Shown here piece by piece: positions 16,449 through 24,512 of a stretch of 64,000 nt of DNA. A program made the translations under genes and the position numbers. How positions within the stretch are numbered: position 1 is the stretch's first letter; every line of letters starts with the position of its first letter. Under the pieces are notes generated by a model. It had not been told where the DNA came from. It saw only the letters and a program-made list of their open reading frames with translations, and ran no database searches. Source of the stretch: Brevundimonas vesicularis (GTDB taxonomy: Bacteria > Pseudomonadota > Alphaproteobacteria > Caulobacterales > Caulobacteraceae); assembly GCF_027105095.1 (NCBI RefSeq), contig NZ_CP114278.1:1426001-1490000 (forward strand), read 5' to 3'.

Positions 16449-16874
16449 ATGAAACGCATCAGCCTCGTCCTCGCCGCCTGCGCCTTGGCTACGGCCTGTT
16501 CCCCGCAAGCCGAAGAGCCCGCCGTAGCCGCGCCTGAGGCCGCCGCAGCGGCGGACGCCCATGGCGGAATGGAGGGCGGCATGGCTGCGCCTGCGCCCGG
16601 CGACTCCGTCGCCACCCAAGGCTACAAGGCATCGATGAACACGATGATGGAGGCGATGCCTCCCTTCACCGGGGACGCGGACATCGACTTCATGACGCAG
16701 ATGCGAGGTCACCACGTCGCAGCCGTCTCGATGGCCCGTGTGGAGCTCGCGCAAGGCAAGGACGCCCAAGCGCGGAACCTGGCCCAGGCGGTGATCTCGG
16801 CTCAGGAGCGCGAAATCACCCTGATCGACGCCTGGCTCGCCCAGAAGGGAGCGTCAGCGACTCCCGCCGCCTGA
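16449..16874 (+). CDS. DUF305 lipoprotein
   Basis: A 141-residue protein with a lipobox (ALATAC) at the end of its leader and a low-complexity Ala/Glu and Met/Gly linker (GGMEGGM). Its DUF305 domain contains the DFMTQMRGHHVAAVSMARVEL block, with the HH pair typical of the family. AAGGAG precedes the ATG. It lies about 60 bases after csoR and may share its transcript. A copper-binding envelope role is inferred from family context. Confidence 0.85.
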   Translation: MKRISLVLAACALATACSPQAEEPAVAAPEAAAAADAHGGMEGGMAAPAPGDSVATQGYKASMNTMMEAMPPFTGDADIDFMTQMRGHHVAAVSMARVELAQGKDAQARNLAQAVISAQEREITLIDAWLAQKGASATPAA

Positions 16875-16882
16875 TCGCGAGA

Positions 16883-17076
16883 TCAGGGCACCGCGTCCGA
16901 GGACCAACGGATGTGCGTAATCCGCCATCTGTCGTCCTCGTGGCGAAAGACCGATCGGCCAGTCCCGCCGTCGTCGAAAATCAGGACGCCGTCGGCCGCA
17001 AAGCCAGTGCGGCGTTTGCATTCCGGTCGTCGAGCGCGGCATGACAGGCATCGACGACGCTTGTCGCTATCGCCAT
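16883..17076 (-). pseudogene. Frameshifted NTF2/SnoaL-like remnant
   Basis: Two minus-strand frames together resemble a shortened version of the gene at 10438-10929. The first frame gives VVDACHAALDDRNANAALAL and then hits a stop at 16981. The other frame continues with GVLIFDDGG and jumps to DRWRITHIRWSS at the C terminus. This means at least one small frameshift near 17000 and an internal loss of about 40 residues compared with the intact relative. No leader is left. It is convergent with the DUF305 gene. Confidence 0.6.
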
Positions 17077-17520
17077 ACGATCGAGCCGGTAAGCTCGACG
17101 ACGAACATGCGCATGAGATACAGTGTACGTCCGAGTGATGGTGCAAAGTGGCAAGGCGAATCGAACTCGTTGCATTGCATCTCGGTGCTCAGAAAGTCCG
17201 ATAGACCGCAAAAGATGACGAATTCACGCAAATGTTATTGCTTAGAATTTTCTGAATGTTTTCAGAATACTTCCCGTTTGTCGGTTATTCAATCGGTCCG
17301 GCGACCGATATGCGAGAAAAAACCCCAAGCCGATCAGCGGCTTGGGGTAATTTGTGTAATCGAGTGGGAGTGAGGGGCAGTCATAAGGCGGCCCCTGACG
17401 AGATGATTGCGGAGTAGTGAGCGGAGCATAGCTGCTTGGTTCACATGCTGCGCCCCGTAACCTCACGGTAGTGACGAAGCGACGGGATAGGGAGGCGTCT
17501 GTGGGCCGGGCGAAAGGGGA
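17077..17520. other. AT-richer gap without genes
   Basis: About 440 bases, clearly less GC-rich than its surroundings between 17,140 and 17,320, separate the metal block from the sulfide operon. I see no credible gene. It contains an intrinsic terminator reading leftward (17317-17348). The contrast in composition could mark the edge of a transferred segment, but I found no integrase, tRNA end or direct repeats to prove it. Confidence 0.55.
17317..17348 (-). terminator. Intrinsic terminator of the leftward operon
   Basis: An 11-base perfect stem (ACCCCAAGCCG with CGGCTTGGGGT) has a five-base loop. On the minus strand it is followed by six T residues (A-run at 17317-17322 on plus). It lies about 170 bases beyond the last gene of the leftward sulfide/cyd operon, which it probably ends. 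Confidence 0.82.
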
Positions 17521-17997
17521 TCACGACGTCATCCGCCGGCCCAGCCAGCGGCGCACCCGGCCGACGTACACGGACCACGCCGCGCCGAAGAGGGCCTCCA
17601 GGTGTCGTTCCTCGCGCCGGATGGCGAGACGGTCGGTGGCGAAGGCGGCGACGGGGGCGGCCACGAAGAACCAGGCGTTGTCGAACAGGCCCCCGAGGCC
17701 GAGCAGAAGCAGCCCGTTAGCGAGATAGATCGGGTTGCGGCTCCAGGCGAACGGACCGGTCGTGACCAGAGCGGTCGCCGCCCGGTGCGGCAGGATGTTG
17801 GCGCGCCGCCGCCGCATCTCCACCATGGCCCACAGGTCCAGACCAAGGGCGAGCCCGACCAAGAGGCCGCCGGCGGCGAAGGCGCCGGGGAAGAGGGCGG
17901 GCGGGCCCCATAGACGCGCCATGAGGAGCGCGACAAGGACAGCGCCGCCCGTGATGAGCGGCGGCCAGGGCCAGCGGTTCGGTGCCTGCGGCCTCAC
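17521..17997 (-). CDS. Isoprenylcysteine methyltransferase-like membrane protein
   Basis: A 158-residue protein with about four membrane helices. The C-terminal family pattern is present: GPFAWSRNPIYLANGLL, then REERHLEALFGAAWSVYVGRVRRWL. This ICMT/PEMT-like fold uses S-adenosylmethionine at the membrane; the bacterial substrates are mostly unknown. The GTG start overlaps the stop of the DUF2474 gene (GTGA). It is the last gene of the cyd operon. Confidence 0.8.
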   Translation of the reverse strand: MRPQAPNRWPWPPLITGGAVLVALLMARLWGPPALFPGAFAAGGLLVGLALGLDLWAMVEMRRRRANILPHRAATALVTTGPFAWSRNPIYLANGLLLLGLGGLFDNAWFFVAAPVAAFATDRLAIRREERHLEALFGAAWSVYVGRVRRWLGRRMTS

Positions 17998-18122
17998 CCG
18001 CCGGCCAGCTTGAGAACGCCGCGCAGCAGATAGGCGACGACGCCCAGGACGCCCACGCCCAGCACCCAGAGGGCGACGAACCAAAGGCCCTGCCGGAGTC
18101 CGTTTGTGGAGCTGCGACGCAT
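17994..18122 (-). CDS. DUF2474 small subunit of cytochrome bd-type oxidase
   Basis: A 42-residue single-helix protein (LWFVALWVLGVGVLGVVAYL) between cydB and the methyltransferase gene, with overlapping start and stop codons on both sides. DUF2474 proteins occupy the position of the accessory peptide CydX after cydB and probably stabilise the heme site. It is too short for most gene finders but has the expected size and topology. Confidence 0.82.
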   Translation of the reverse strand: MRRSSTNGLRQGLWFVALWVLGVGVLGVVAYLLRGVLKLAGG

Positions 18123-19123
18123 CAGTGGTAACCGTCGTCGCCGACCTTGCCGCGGAACACCCAGTAGGCATAGGCGGTGTAGGCCAGGATGATCGGGATC
18201 AGGATCAGGGCGCCCACCAGCATGAACAGCTGGCTGGAGGCCGGCGCGGCGGCCTGCCAAAGGGTGATCTCGTCGGGCACGGCGTAGGGGAAGACGCTGA
18301 CGCCCAGCCCCGCGAAGGTGACGGCGAACAGGCCCAGCGACAGCAGGAAGGGCCAGACCTCGCGCTTGCGGCGCATGGTCCAGAAGAAGGCGGCCGCGAC
18401 GATCAGAACGAGCAACGGCACCTGCGCCGTCAGAAGCACGCCGGGCCAGTCGAACCAGCGCCGGGCGTATTCGCCGTCGAGGAAGGGCGTGGCCAGGCTG
18501 ACGGCGCCGATCATCAGCAGGGTCGCCGGACCGAGTTTCCAGGCCTGGGCGCGGGCGTGGTCCTGGAGCGCGCCCTCCGTTTTCATGTTCAGCCAGGTGG
18601 CCCCCAGAAGGGCGTAGCCGACGACGACGGCGGCGCCGGTTAGCAGGCTGAAGGGGCTGAGCCAGTCCCACCAGCCGCCGCCATAGGCGCGGCCCGACAC
18701 CTCGACCCCCTGCAGGATGGCCCCCAGGGTCACGCCCTGGGAAAAGGCGGCCAGCAGCGAGCCGCCGAAGAAGGCGACGTCCCAGACGGGCTTGGCCCGC
18801 ACCGTTCGCCAGCGATATTCGAAGGCGACGCCGCGGAAGACCAGGCCCAGCAGCATGGCGATGATCGGCGTATAGACCGCCGGCATCAACACGGCGTAGG
18901 CGAGGGGAAAGGCGGCGAACAGGCCGCCGCCGCCCAGGATCAGCCAGGTCTCGTTGCCGTCCCACACCGGGGCGATCGAGTTCATCGCCTTGTCGCGCTG
19001 ATCGCCGGCCTTCAGCGTCGGGAACAGGATGCCGACGCCCAGGTCGAACCCGTCCATGACGATATAGGCGAAGACGGCGAAGGCCAGCAGCCCGGCCCAG
19101 ACCAGGGTCAGATCAATGTTCAT
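18122..19123 (-). CDS. cydB: Cytochrome bd-type quinol oxidase subunit II
   Basis: A 333-residue membrane protein with about eight or nine helices. The family opening is seen in FAYIVMDGFDLGVGILFP and NSIAPVWDGNETWLILGGGG. CydB pairs with CydA to form the quinol oxidase. Two adjacent ATGs exist; I use the second because AGGAG is seven bases before it. It overlaps cydA by 11 bases. The sequence type fits the cyanide-insensitive (CIO) group. Confidence 0.93.
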   Translation of the reverse strand: MNIDLTLVWAGLLAFAVFAYIVMDGFDLGVGILFPTLKAGDQRDKAMNSIAPVWDGNETWLILGGGGLFAAFPLAYAVLMPAVYTPIIAMLLGLVFRGVAFEYRWRTVRAKPVWDVAFFGGSLLAAFSQGVTLGAILQGVEVSGRAYGGGWWDWLSPFSLLTGAAVVVGYALLGATWLNMKTEGALQDHARAQAWKLGPATLLMIGAVSLATPFLDGEYARRWFDWPGVLLTAQVPLLVLIVAAAFFWTMRRKREVWPFLLSLGLFAVTFAGLGVSVFPYAVPDEITLWQAAAPASSQLFMLVGALILIPIILAYTAYAYWVFRGKVGDDGYH

Positions 19124-20540
19124 CATCGGTCTCCTCGCCGGTCGGGATGGGGCGGTCGGGGTCGATGGCGGGGGCGGGGGTGATGCCCGCCGTGCGGATC
19201 GGGGTTTCCGCCACGCCCGGCTCGTCGCGGTGGGGCGCATGGCTCATCAGACGCAGGATGTAGAAGACCCCGGCGCCGAAGACGGTGAAATAGACCACAG
19301 CGAAGGCGGCCAAGGAGGTTGCGACGGCAGGCGCGGCCAAGGGCGCGGCGCTGTCGGCGGTGCGCAACAGGCCGTAGACGGTCCAGGGCTGACGGCCGAC
19401 CTCGGTGGTGATCCAGCCGGCCAGCACGGCGACGAAGCCCATCGGCCCCATGACCAGGGCGAAGCGGTGCAGCCAGGGCGCATCGTAGAGGCGTTTGCGC
19501 AGGCGAGCATATAGCCCCCAGAGCCCCAGAAGCAGCATGGCCATGCCCAGCCCGACCATGACGCGGAAGGACCAGAAGACGATCTCCACCGGCGGCCAGT
19601 CGGCGCGGGCGATGGTGTCGAGACCGGCCAGGGGCGCGTTCGGATCGTGCTTCAGGATCAGCGACGACAGCTTGGGGATCTCGACCGCACCGTGGACGGT
19701 GGCGGCCTCGCGGTCGGGCAGGCCGAACAGGATCAGCGGCGCGCCGTCCGGGTGGCTTTCGAAATGGCCTTCCATCGCCATGACCTTGGCGGGCTGATGC
19801 TCCAGGGTGTTCAGCCCGTGCATGTCGCCGATGAAAATCTGGACCGGGGCGGCGACCAGGATCATGCCCATGGCCATGGCGAACATCTTGCGCGCGCCCT
19901 TGTTGGTCCGCTCCTTCATCAGGTGCCAGGCCCCGACTGCGCCGACCACGAGGCCGGTGGTCAGATAGGCCGCCAGCAGCATGTGGGCGAGGCGATAGGG
20001 GAAGGAGGGATTGAAGACGATCTTGAACCAGTCGGCCGGTACGAACTGGCCGACCTCGTTGATGGCGTAGCCTTGCGGCGTCTGCATCCAGCTGTTCACC
20101 GACAGGATCCAGAAGGCCGAGGCGAAGGTGCCGATCGCGACCATCAGGGTGGCCACGAAGTGCAGCTTCTTGCCGACGCGGTTCAGGCCGAACAGCATGA
20201 CGCCCAGGAAACCCGCCTCCAGGAAGAAGGCGCTGAGCACCTCATAGGCCATCAAGGGGCCGATGACCGGTCCGGCCTTGTCGGAGAAGACCGACCAGTT
20301 GGTGCCGAACTGGTAGGACATGACCAGACCTGAGACGACGCCCATGCCGAAGGCCACGGCGAAGATCTTCAGCCAGTATTTGAACAGGTTCAGATAGAGG
20401 TCTCGCCCCGTCTTCAGCCACAGGGCCTCCAGCACGGCCAGATAGCTAGCCAGGCCGATGGAGAAGGCCGGAAAGACGATGTGGAAGGCGACGGTGAAGG
20501 CGAACTGCATCCGCGCCAGGATCAGGGCGTCAAGTTCCAT
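19113..20540 (-). CDS. cydA: Cytochrome bd-type quinol oxidase subunit I
   Basis: A 475-residue membrane protein. It begins ARMQFAFTVAFHIVFPAFSI, with the conserved heme-ligand His near residue 20. It also has GRQPWTVYGLLRT and the Glu-containing YEVLSAFFLEAGFLG block. The Q-loop region is short, as in CIO-type oxidases. The enzyme oxidises quinol and reduces oxygen without pumping protons and tolerates sulfide and cyanide. It lies nine bases after the TauE/SafE gene in a sulfide-handling operon, so it may serve respiration when sulfide blocks heme-copper oxidases. Confidence 0.94.
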   Translation of the reverse strand: MELDALILARMQFAFTVAFHIVFPAFSIGLASYLAVLEALWLKTGRDLYLNLFKYWLKIFAVAFGMGVVSGLVMSYQFGTNWSVFSDKAGPVIGPLMAYEVLSAFFLEAGFLGVMLFGLNRVGKKLHFVATLMVAIGTFASAFWILSVNSWMQTPQGYAINEVGQFVPADWFKIVFNPSFPYRLAHMLLAAYLTTGLVVGAVGAWHLMKERTNKGARKMFAMAMGMILVAAPVQIFIGDMHGLNTLEHQPAKVMAMEGHFESHPDGAPLILFGLPDREAATVHGAVEIPKLSSLILKHDPNAPLAGLDTIARADWPPVEIVFWSFRVMVGLGMAMLLLGLWGLYARLRKRLYDAPWLHRFALVMGPMGFVAVLAGWITTEVGRQPWTVYGLLRTADSAAPLAAPAVATSLAAFAVVYFTVFGAGVFYILRLMSHAPHRDEPGVAETPIRTAGITPAPAIDPDRPIPTGEETDDEH

Positions 20541-20549
20541 GGTGTGGTC

Positions 20550-21344
20550 TCACCCGATCAGGCCGAGCGCGCCGGCGCTGCGATAAAGCATATAGAAGGC
20601 GACGACGAAGATCAGCCCGGCGAACAATGTGTTCAATAGGCCTTTTTGTCCCGACAGGGCTTTCGCGAGCCGTGCGCCGACCAGACCGCCCAACACCCCG
20701 CCGCCGATGAAGACGGCCGCCAGGGGCCAGTCAACCCAGCCGTCCAGGGCGTAGTTGAACGCGGTGGTGAGGCCGAAGGCGGTGACGCCGACCAACGACG
20801 AGCCGACCGCATAGTAGATGGGCATGCGGGTCGAGACCATCAGGCCAGGGACGATCAGGAAGCCGCCGCCGATGCCGAAGAAGCCGGACATGATCCCTGT
20901 CAGGGCGCCGGCTCCGACGAGCTTGGGTGCATTGCGGCGATCAAGCTGGACGTTCGGGTCGCCGCCGGCGGAACGGCCCCGCAACATCAGTACGCCCACG
21001 ATCAGCATCAGGACGGCGAACAGGGCCAGCAGCTTCTGACCGTCCACGGCCTTGCCCAGGCTCGAACCCAGAAAGGCTCCGAGCACCCCGGCGACCGCGA
21101 ACAGACTGGCGATTTTCCATTTCACCGTGCCGTGGCGGGCATGATTGATCACATTGGCGAAGGCGTTGGCGGCCACGGCGAAGGCGCTGGTGCCGATCGC
21201 CAGATGCGGCTCCTTGACCCCGACCAGATAGACGATCAGCGGCACGGCCAGGATGGACCCGCCGCCGCCGACCAGGCCCAGGGTGAAGCCGACGAGCGAG
21301 CCGGCGCCGGCGCCGAGGCCGTACTGCAGCGGAGACAGGTCCAT
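20550..21344 (-). CDS. Sulfite exporter TauE/SafE family protein
   Basis: A 264-residue permease with about eight helices and the two-fold family repeat, seen as FTLGLVGGGGSILAVPLIVY in the first half and SGFFGIGGGFLIVPGL in the second. Members export or import sulfite, sulfoacetate or related anions. It starts eight bases after the sulfide:quinone reductase stop. Export of an oxidised sulfur product is the likely job here. Confidence 0.88.
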   Translation of the reverse strand: MDLSPLQYGLGAGAGSLVGFTLGLVGGGGSILAVPLIVYLVGVKEPHLAIGTSAFAVAANAFANVINHARHGTVKWKIASLFAVAGVLGAFLGSSLGKAVDGQKLLALFAVLMLIVGVLMLRGRSAGGDPNVQLDRRNAPKLVGAGALTGIMSGFFGIGGGFLIVPGLMVSTRMPIYYAVGSSLVGVTAFGLTTAFNYALDGWVDWPLAAVFIGGGVLGGLVGARLAKALSGQKGLLNTLFAGLIFVVAFYMLYRSAGALGLIG

Positions 21345-21352
21345 GATCAGGC

Positions 21353-22630
21353 TCAGGCGACAGCAGGGCGAAGCTGGGGGGCGGGTTCGATGTGGTGGGG
21401 GCCGGCCAGCCATTCGCGACCGCGCAACATCCCAAGCCAGTAGATTTCGGGCAGGGCCTGGGCCTTCAGATGCCAGGCCAGACGGGTCGGCTTCGTCCCG
21501 TCGAGCATCCATTTCGGGAAGCTGGGCAGGAGCTTGCCGCCATAGCCGAACTCGGCCAGCACGATCTTGCCGCGCTCGACCGTGAGCGGACATGAGCCAT
21601 AGCCGTCATAGATCGCCCGAATCGGCTGGCCGTCCAGCAGCGACAGGATGTTCTCGGCCACCACGGGCGCCTGTTTGCGGGCGGCCGCAGCGGTCTTGGC
21701 GTTGGGCGCCGAGCAGGCGTCGCCCAGACCGAAGACGTTTTCGAACCGCTTGTGACGCAAGGTGGCGTCATCCACCTCGATCCAGCCGCTTTCGGCGGCC
21801 AGCGGACTTTCGCGAATGAAGTCCGGCGCGGTCTGCGGCGGGCAGACGTGCAGGAAGTCGAACTCGCGTCGAACCTGACTGACCTCGCCGTCCGCGTTCG
21901 TCACGGCGAAGGTCGCCGTCCTGGCAGGACCATCTACCGCGACCAGTTTCGATCCGAAGTTCAGGTCGATGCGGTATTTGCGGACATATTCCATCAGGGC
22001 CGGGACGTAGTCCTTGACCCCGAAGAGCACGGGCCCGGCGTTGTGGAATTCGATCTCGATGTCGTTTCGGCCGTGGTCGCGCCAGTGATCGGCCGACAGA
22101 TACATGGCCTTCTGCGGGGCGCCGGCGCATTTGATCGGCATGGGCGGCTGGGTGAAGATCGCCCGGCCGCTCTGCATCGCCTGCACCAGCTTCCAGGTGT
22201 AGGGCGCGGTCTCATAGCCGTAGTTGGAGGTGACGTTGTTGCGCCCGAGCGTTTCCGCCAGGCCCGGAATGGCGCCCCAGTCCAGCTTCAGTCCCGGCGC
22301 CGCGACCAGCATGCGATAGCCGATCCAGCGGCCGTCGGTCAGTTCGACGCGATCGTGGATGGGGTCGAAAGCCGCGACCGAACCCCGCACCCACTGGGCG
22401 CCTTGGGGGATCAGATCCTCGGTGCGGCGCCGGGTCCGCTCGGGCGTGAAGACGCCGGCGCCCACCATGGTCCAGCCGGGCTGATAATAGTGATGTTCGG
22501 ACGGCTCGATGATGCGGACGTCGAGGCCCGTGCGGCGGCGCAGGAGGCTGGCGGCCGTGGCGATGCCGGCGGATCCGCCGCCGACGATCAGGACATCGCA
22601 GGACTCCAGGGGCGCGTATTGGGCGCTCAT
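21353..22630 (-). CDS. sqr: Sulfide:quinone oxidoreductase
   Basis: A 425-residue FAD protein. The dinucleotide motif is IVGGGSAGIATAASLL (about 15-30). Redox-type Cys residues are seen at about 168 (IKCAGAPQK), in HVCPPQ, and in GYGSCPLTVERG near the C terminus. The FAD-binding GLGDACSAPNAKTAAA block is also present. It oxidises sulfide and passes electrons to quinone, making persulfide. It overlaps the upstream TIGR01244 gene by four bases. The downstream cydAB oxidase would reoxidise the quinol. Confidence 0.9.
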   Translation of the reverse strand: MSAQYAPLESCDVLIVGGGSAGIATAASLLRRRTGLDVRIIEPSEHHYYQPGWTMVGAGVFTPERTRRRTEDLIPQGAQWVRGSVAAFDPIHDRVELTDGRWIGYRMLVAAPGLKLDWGAIPGLAETLGRNNVTSNYGYETAPYTWKLVQAMQSGRAIFTQPPMPIKCAGAPQKAMYLSADHWRDHGRNDIEIEFHNAGPVLFGVKDYVPALMEYVRKYRIDLNFGSKLVAVDGPARTATFAVTNADGEVSQVRREFDFLHVCPPQTAPDFIRESPLAAESGWIEVDDATLRHKRFENVFGLGDACSAPNAKTAAAARKQAPVVAENILSLLDGQPIRAIYDGYGSCPLTVERGKIVLAEFGYGGKLLPSFPKWMLDGTKPTRLAWHLKAQALPEIYWLGMLRGREWLAGPHHIEPAPQLRPAVA

Positions 22631-23049
22631 GACGCGGCTCCTTCAAGACGGGGACGCAGGGCGCCGAGGTCGTAGCCTGCGGTCTTGGCGCGGGCGATCA
22701 GATGATCTGGGCTCTCCGAGGCGGCGTTCGTGAGCGCCCACAGGATGGTCGTGCGCGTGCCGGTGCGGCAGAAACCGAACACGGGCTGGGGCAGGTCAGC
22801 CAGAGCCTCGCGGAAATCCGCCACGTCCTGGTCGGAGATGGCGCCGCCGACCACGGGAACGTGGGCGAAGGCGAGGCCGGCGGCCTCGGCGGCCTGGCGC
22901 AGAGCCTCGGCGGTGGGCTGGCCGGGCTCCTCGCCGTCGGGTCGGTTGGAGATCACCGACCGGAAACCCTGGGCCGCGATGGCGGGCAGGTCTTCCGGGG
23001 CGATCTGGGGCGAGGCGGATAGGGCCTCGTCCAGGGGGCGGATATCCAT
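22627..23049 (-). CDS. TIGR01244/DUF442 phosphatase-fold sulfur protein
   Basis: A 140-residue protein with the beta-lactamase-hydrolase-like N-domain fold (ISNRPDGEEPGQPT) and a Cys-loop FCRTGTRTTILWAL, active Cys at about 94. The family resembles dual-specificity phosphatases, but its members sit with sulfide oxidation genes, often fused to a persulfide dioxygenase, and are thought to handle sulfane sulfur. Here it is a separate gene coupled to sqr by a four-base overlap. Confidence 0.86.
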   Translation of the reverse strand: MDIRPLDEALSASPQIAPEDLPAIAAQGFRSVISNRPDGEEPGQPTAEALRQAAEAAGLAFAHVPVVGGAISDQDVADFREALADLPQPVFGFCRTGTRTTILWALTNAASESPDHLIARAKTAGYDLGALRPRLEGAAS

Positions 23050-23078
23050 GGCATTGTCTCCCTAGGGTCTTTTCTGGT

Positions 23079-23498
23079 TCAGGCGTTTCGGTCGAGCGTC
23101 AGGCGGAACAGCGCCATGCCGGCCACGAGGGCGCCGACGAAGACGAAGGCCTGCCAGGCGCCGGTCGTCAGGGCCGCCAGCGCCGGGCCGGGGCACAGGC
23201 CGACCAGCCCCCAGCCCAGGCCGAACAGGACGGCCCCGCCGACCAGGGGGGTGTCGATGGTCCGGCTCTCGGGGACGTGAAAGGTCTCGGCCGCGACCGG
23301 AGCATCCATGCGCCGGCGGATCAGATAGGCGATGGCGGAGGGGATCAGCGCTCCGCCCATGACGAAGGCCAGCGAGGGGTCCCAGGCGCCCGTTACATCC
23401 AGGAAGGCCAGGACGCGGGCCGGGTTGATCATGTCGGACACCACCATGCCGGCGCCGAACAGCAGGCCGCACAGGACGGCGACGATCAGCCGGTTCAT
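23079..23498 (-). CDS. YeeE/YedE (DUF6691) half-transporter B
   Basis: A 139-residue membrane protein with four helices. Its family motifs are FGAGMVVSDMINPARVLAFLD and GLGWGLVGLCPGPAL, the latter with the conserved Cys. Such half-size YeeE/YedE proteins come in pairs and are thought to pass thiosulfate or other sulfur species through Cys relays. Its ATG overlaps the stop of the partner half. Confidence 0.87.
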   Translation of the reverse strand: MNRLIVAVLCGLLFGAGMVVSDMINPARVLAFLDVTGAWDPSLAFVMGGALIPSAIAYLIRRRMDAPVAAETFHVPESRTIDTPLVGGAVLFGLGWGLVGLCPGPALAALTTGAWQAFVFVGALVAGMALFRLTLDRNA

Positions 23499-23929
23499 GC
23501 CAGGCCTCCCAACAGGTGGCGGGTGACGAAGACGGTCAGGGCCGCAACCGCCATGAAGACGCCGGTGGCGACGATGGAGCGGGGCGACAGGCGGGCCAGG
23601 CCGCAGACGCCGTGGCCGCTGGTGCAGCCCGAGCCCCAGCGGGTGCCGAAGCCGACGATCAGGCCGCCGAGCACCAGCAGCCAGATGTCCGAGGTGATCT
23701 GCACCTCGGGCCTGCGGATCAGCGCCGAGGCCAAGGCCGCGCCGCCCAGCAGGCCGGCGATGAAAAGCAGGGCCAGGGTACGCGGCGCGCCTTTCGACAG
23801 GCCGGTCGCCGCAGCGGTCAGGCCGGAGATTCCGGCCACGCGCCCGTTCAGCAACAGGTAGAGACCGGCGGACAGGCCGACCAGCAGGCCGCCGGCCAGG
23901 GGCCAGACGAAGGGGAGGGGCTCAAGCAT
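23495..23929 (-). CDS. YeeE/YedE half-transporter A
   Basis: A 144-residue membrane protein with the signature GSGCTSGHGVCGLARLSPRS, which carries the two Cys used in sulfur-species transfer in the family. It is the first half of the pair with the gene at 23079-23498 (ATGA overlap). It starts 12 bases after the truncated persulfide dioxygenase gene, within the sulfide operon. Confidence 0.88.
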   Translation of the reverse strand: MLEPLPFVWPLAGGLLVGLSAGLYLLLNGRVAGISGLTAAATGLSKGAPRTLALLFIAGLLGGAALASALIRRPEVQITSDIWLLVLGGLIVGFGTRWGSGCTSGHGVCGLARLSPRSIVATGVFMAVAALTVFVTRHLLGGLA

Positions 23930-23941
23930 TAGGGACTCGGC

Positions 23942-24512
23942 TCACAGCGCGTTCAGCGGGACCTTGAGGTAGCGCACCCCGTTGTCCTCGGGCTCGGGCG
24001 GGCGGCCGCCGTTCATGTTCACCTGGACCGACGGCAGGATCAGCTTGGGCATCGGCAGGGTCGCGTCGCGCTGGGTGCGCATGGCGACGAACTCGTCCTC
24101 GCTGACGCCGTCGCGAATATGGATGTTGCCAGTGCGCTGGGCGCCGATGGTGGTCTCCCAGGCGAACTCGGTCCGGCCCGGCGGCGCCTTGTAGTCGTGG
24201 CACAGGAAGACCCGCGCCTCGTCCGGCAGGGAGGTCAGGCGATGGATCGAGCGGTACAGGGTCCCGGCGTCGCCGCCGGGGAAGTCGCAGCGCGCCGTGC
24301 CGTAGTCGGGCATGAACATGGTGTCGCCGGGAAAGACAGCGTCGCCGATGACATAGGCCAGACAGGCAGGGGTATGGCCGGGCACATGCAGCACCGTGGC
24401 CTTCAGCCCGCCGATCTCGAACCCGTCGCCGTCGTTGAACAGATGGTCGAACTGGCTGCCGTCGCGGCGGAAGTCGGTCCCTTCGTTGAAGATCTTGCCG
24501 AACACCGCCTGC
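23942..24512 (-). pseudogene. Persulfide dioxygenase-like MBL protein, 5' end missing
   Basis: About 188 C-terminal residues of a metallo-beta-lactamase-fold persulfide dioxygenase (Blh/ETHE1 type). Present are GHTPACLAYVIGDAVFPGD, the metal-ligand PDYGTARCDFPGG block, the CHDY ligand and a full C terminus (EDNGVRYLKVPLN). The N-terminal 90-100 residues with the HxHxDH metal motif are missing: the homology stops at about 24,510, where an aldehyde dehydrogenase fragment begins on the other strand. The GTG at 24505 is internal. Without the first metal motif the product should be inactive. Confidence 0.8.
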
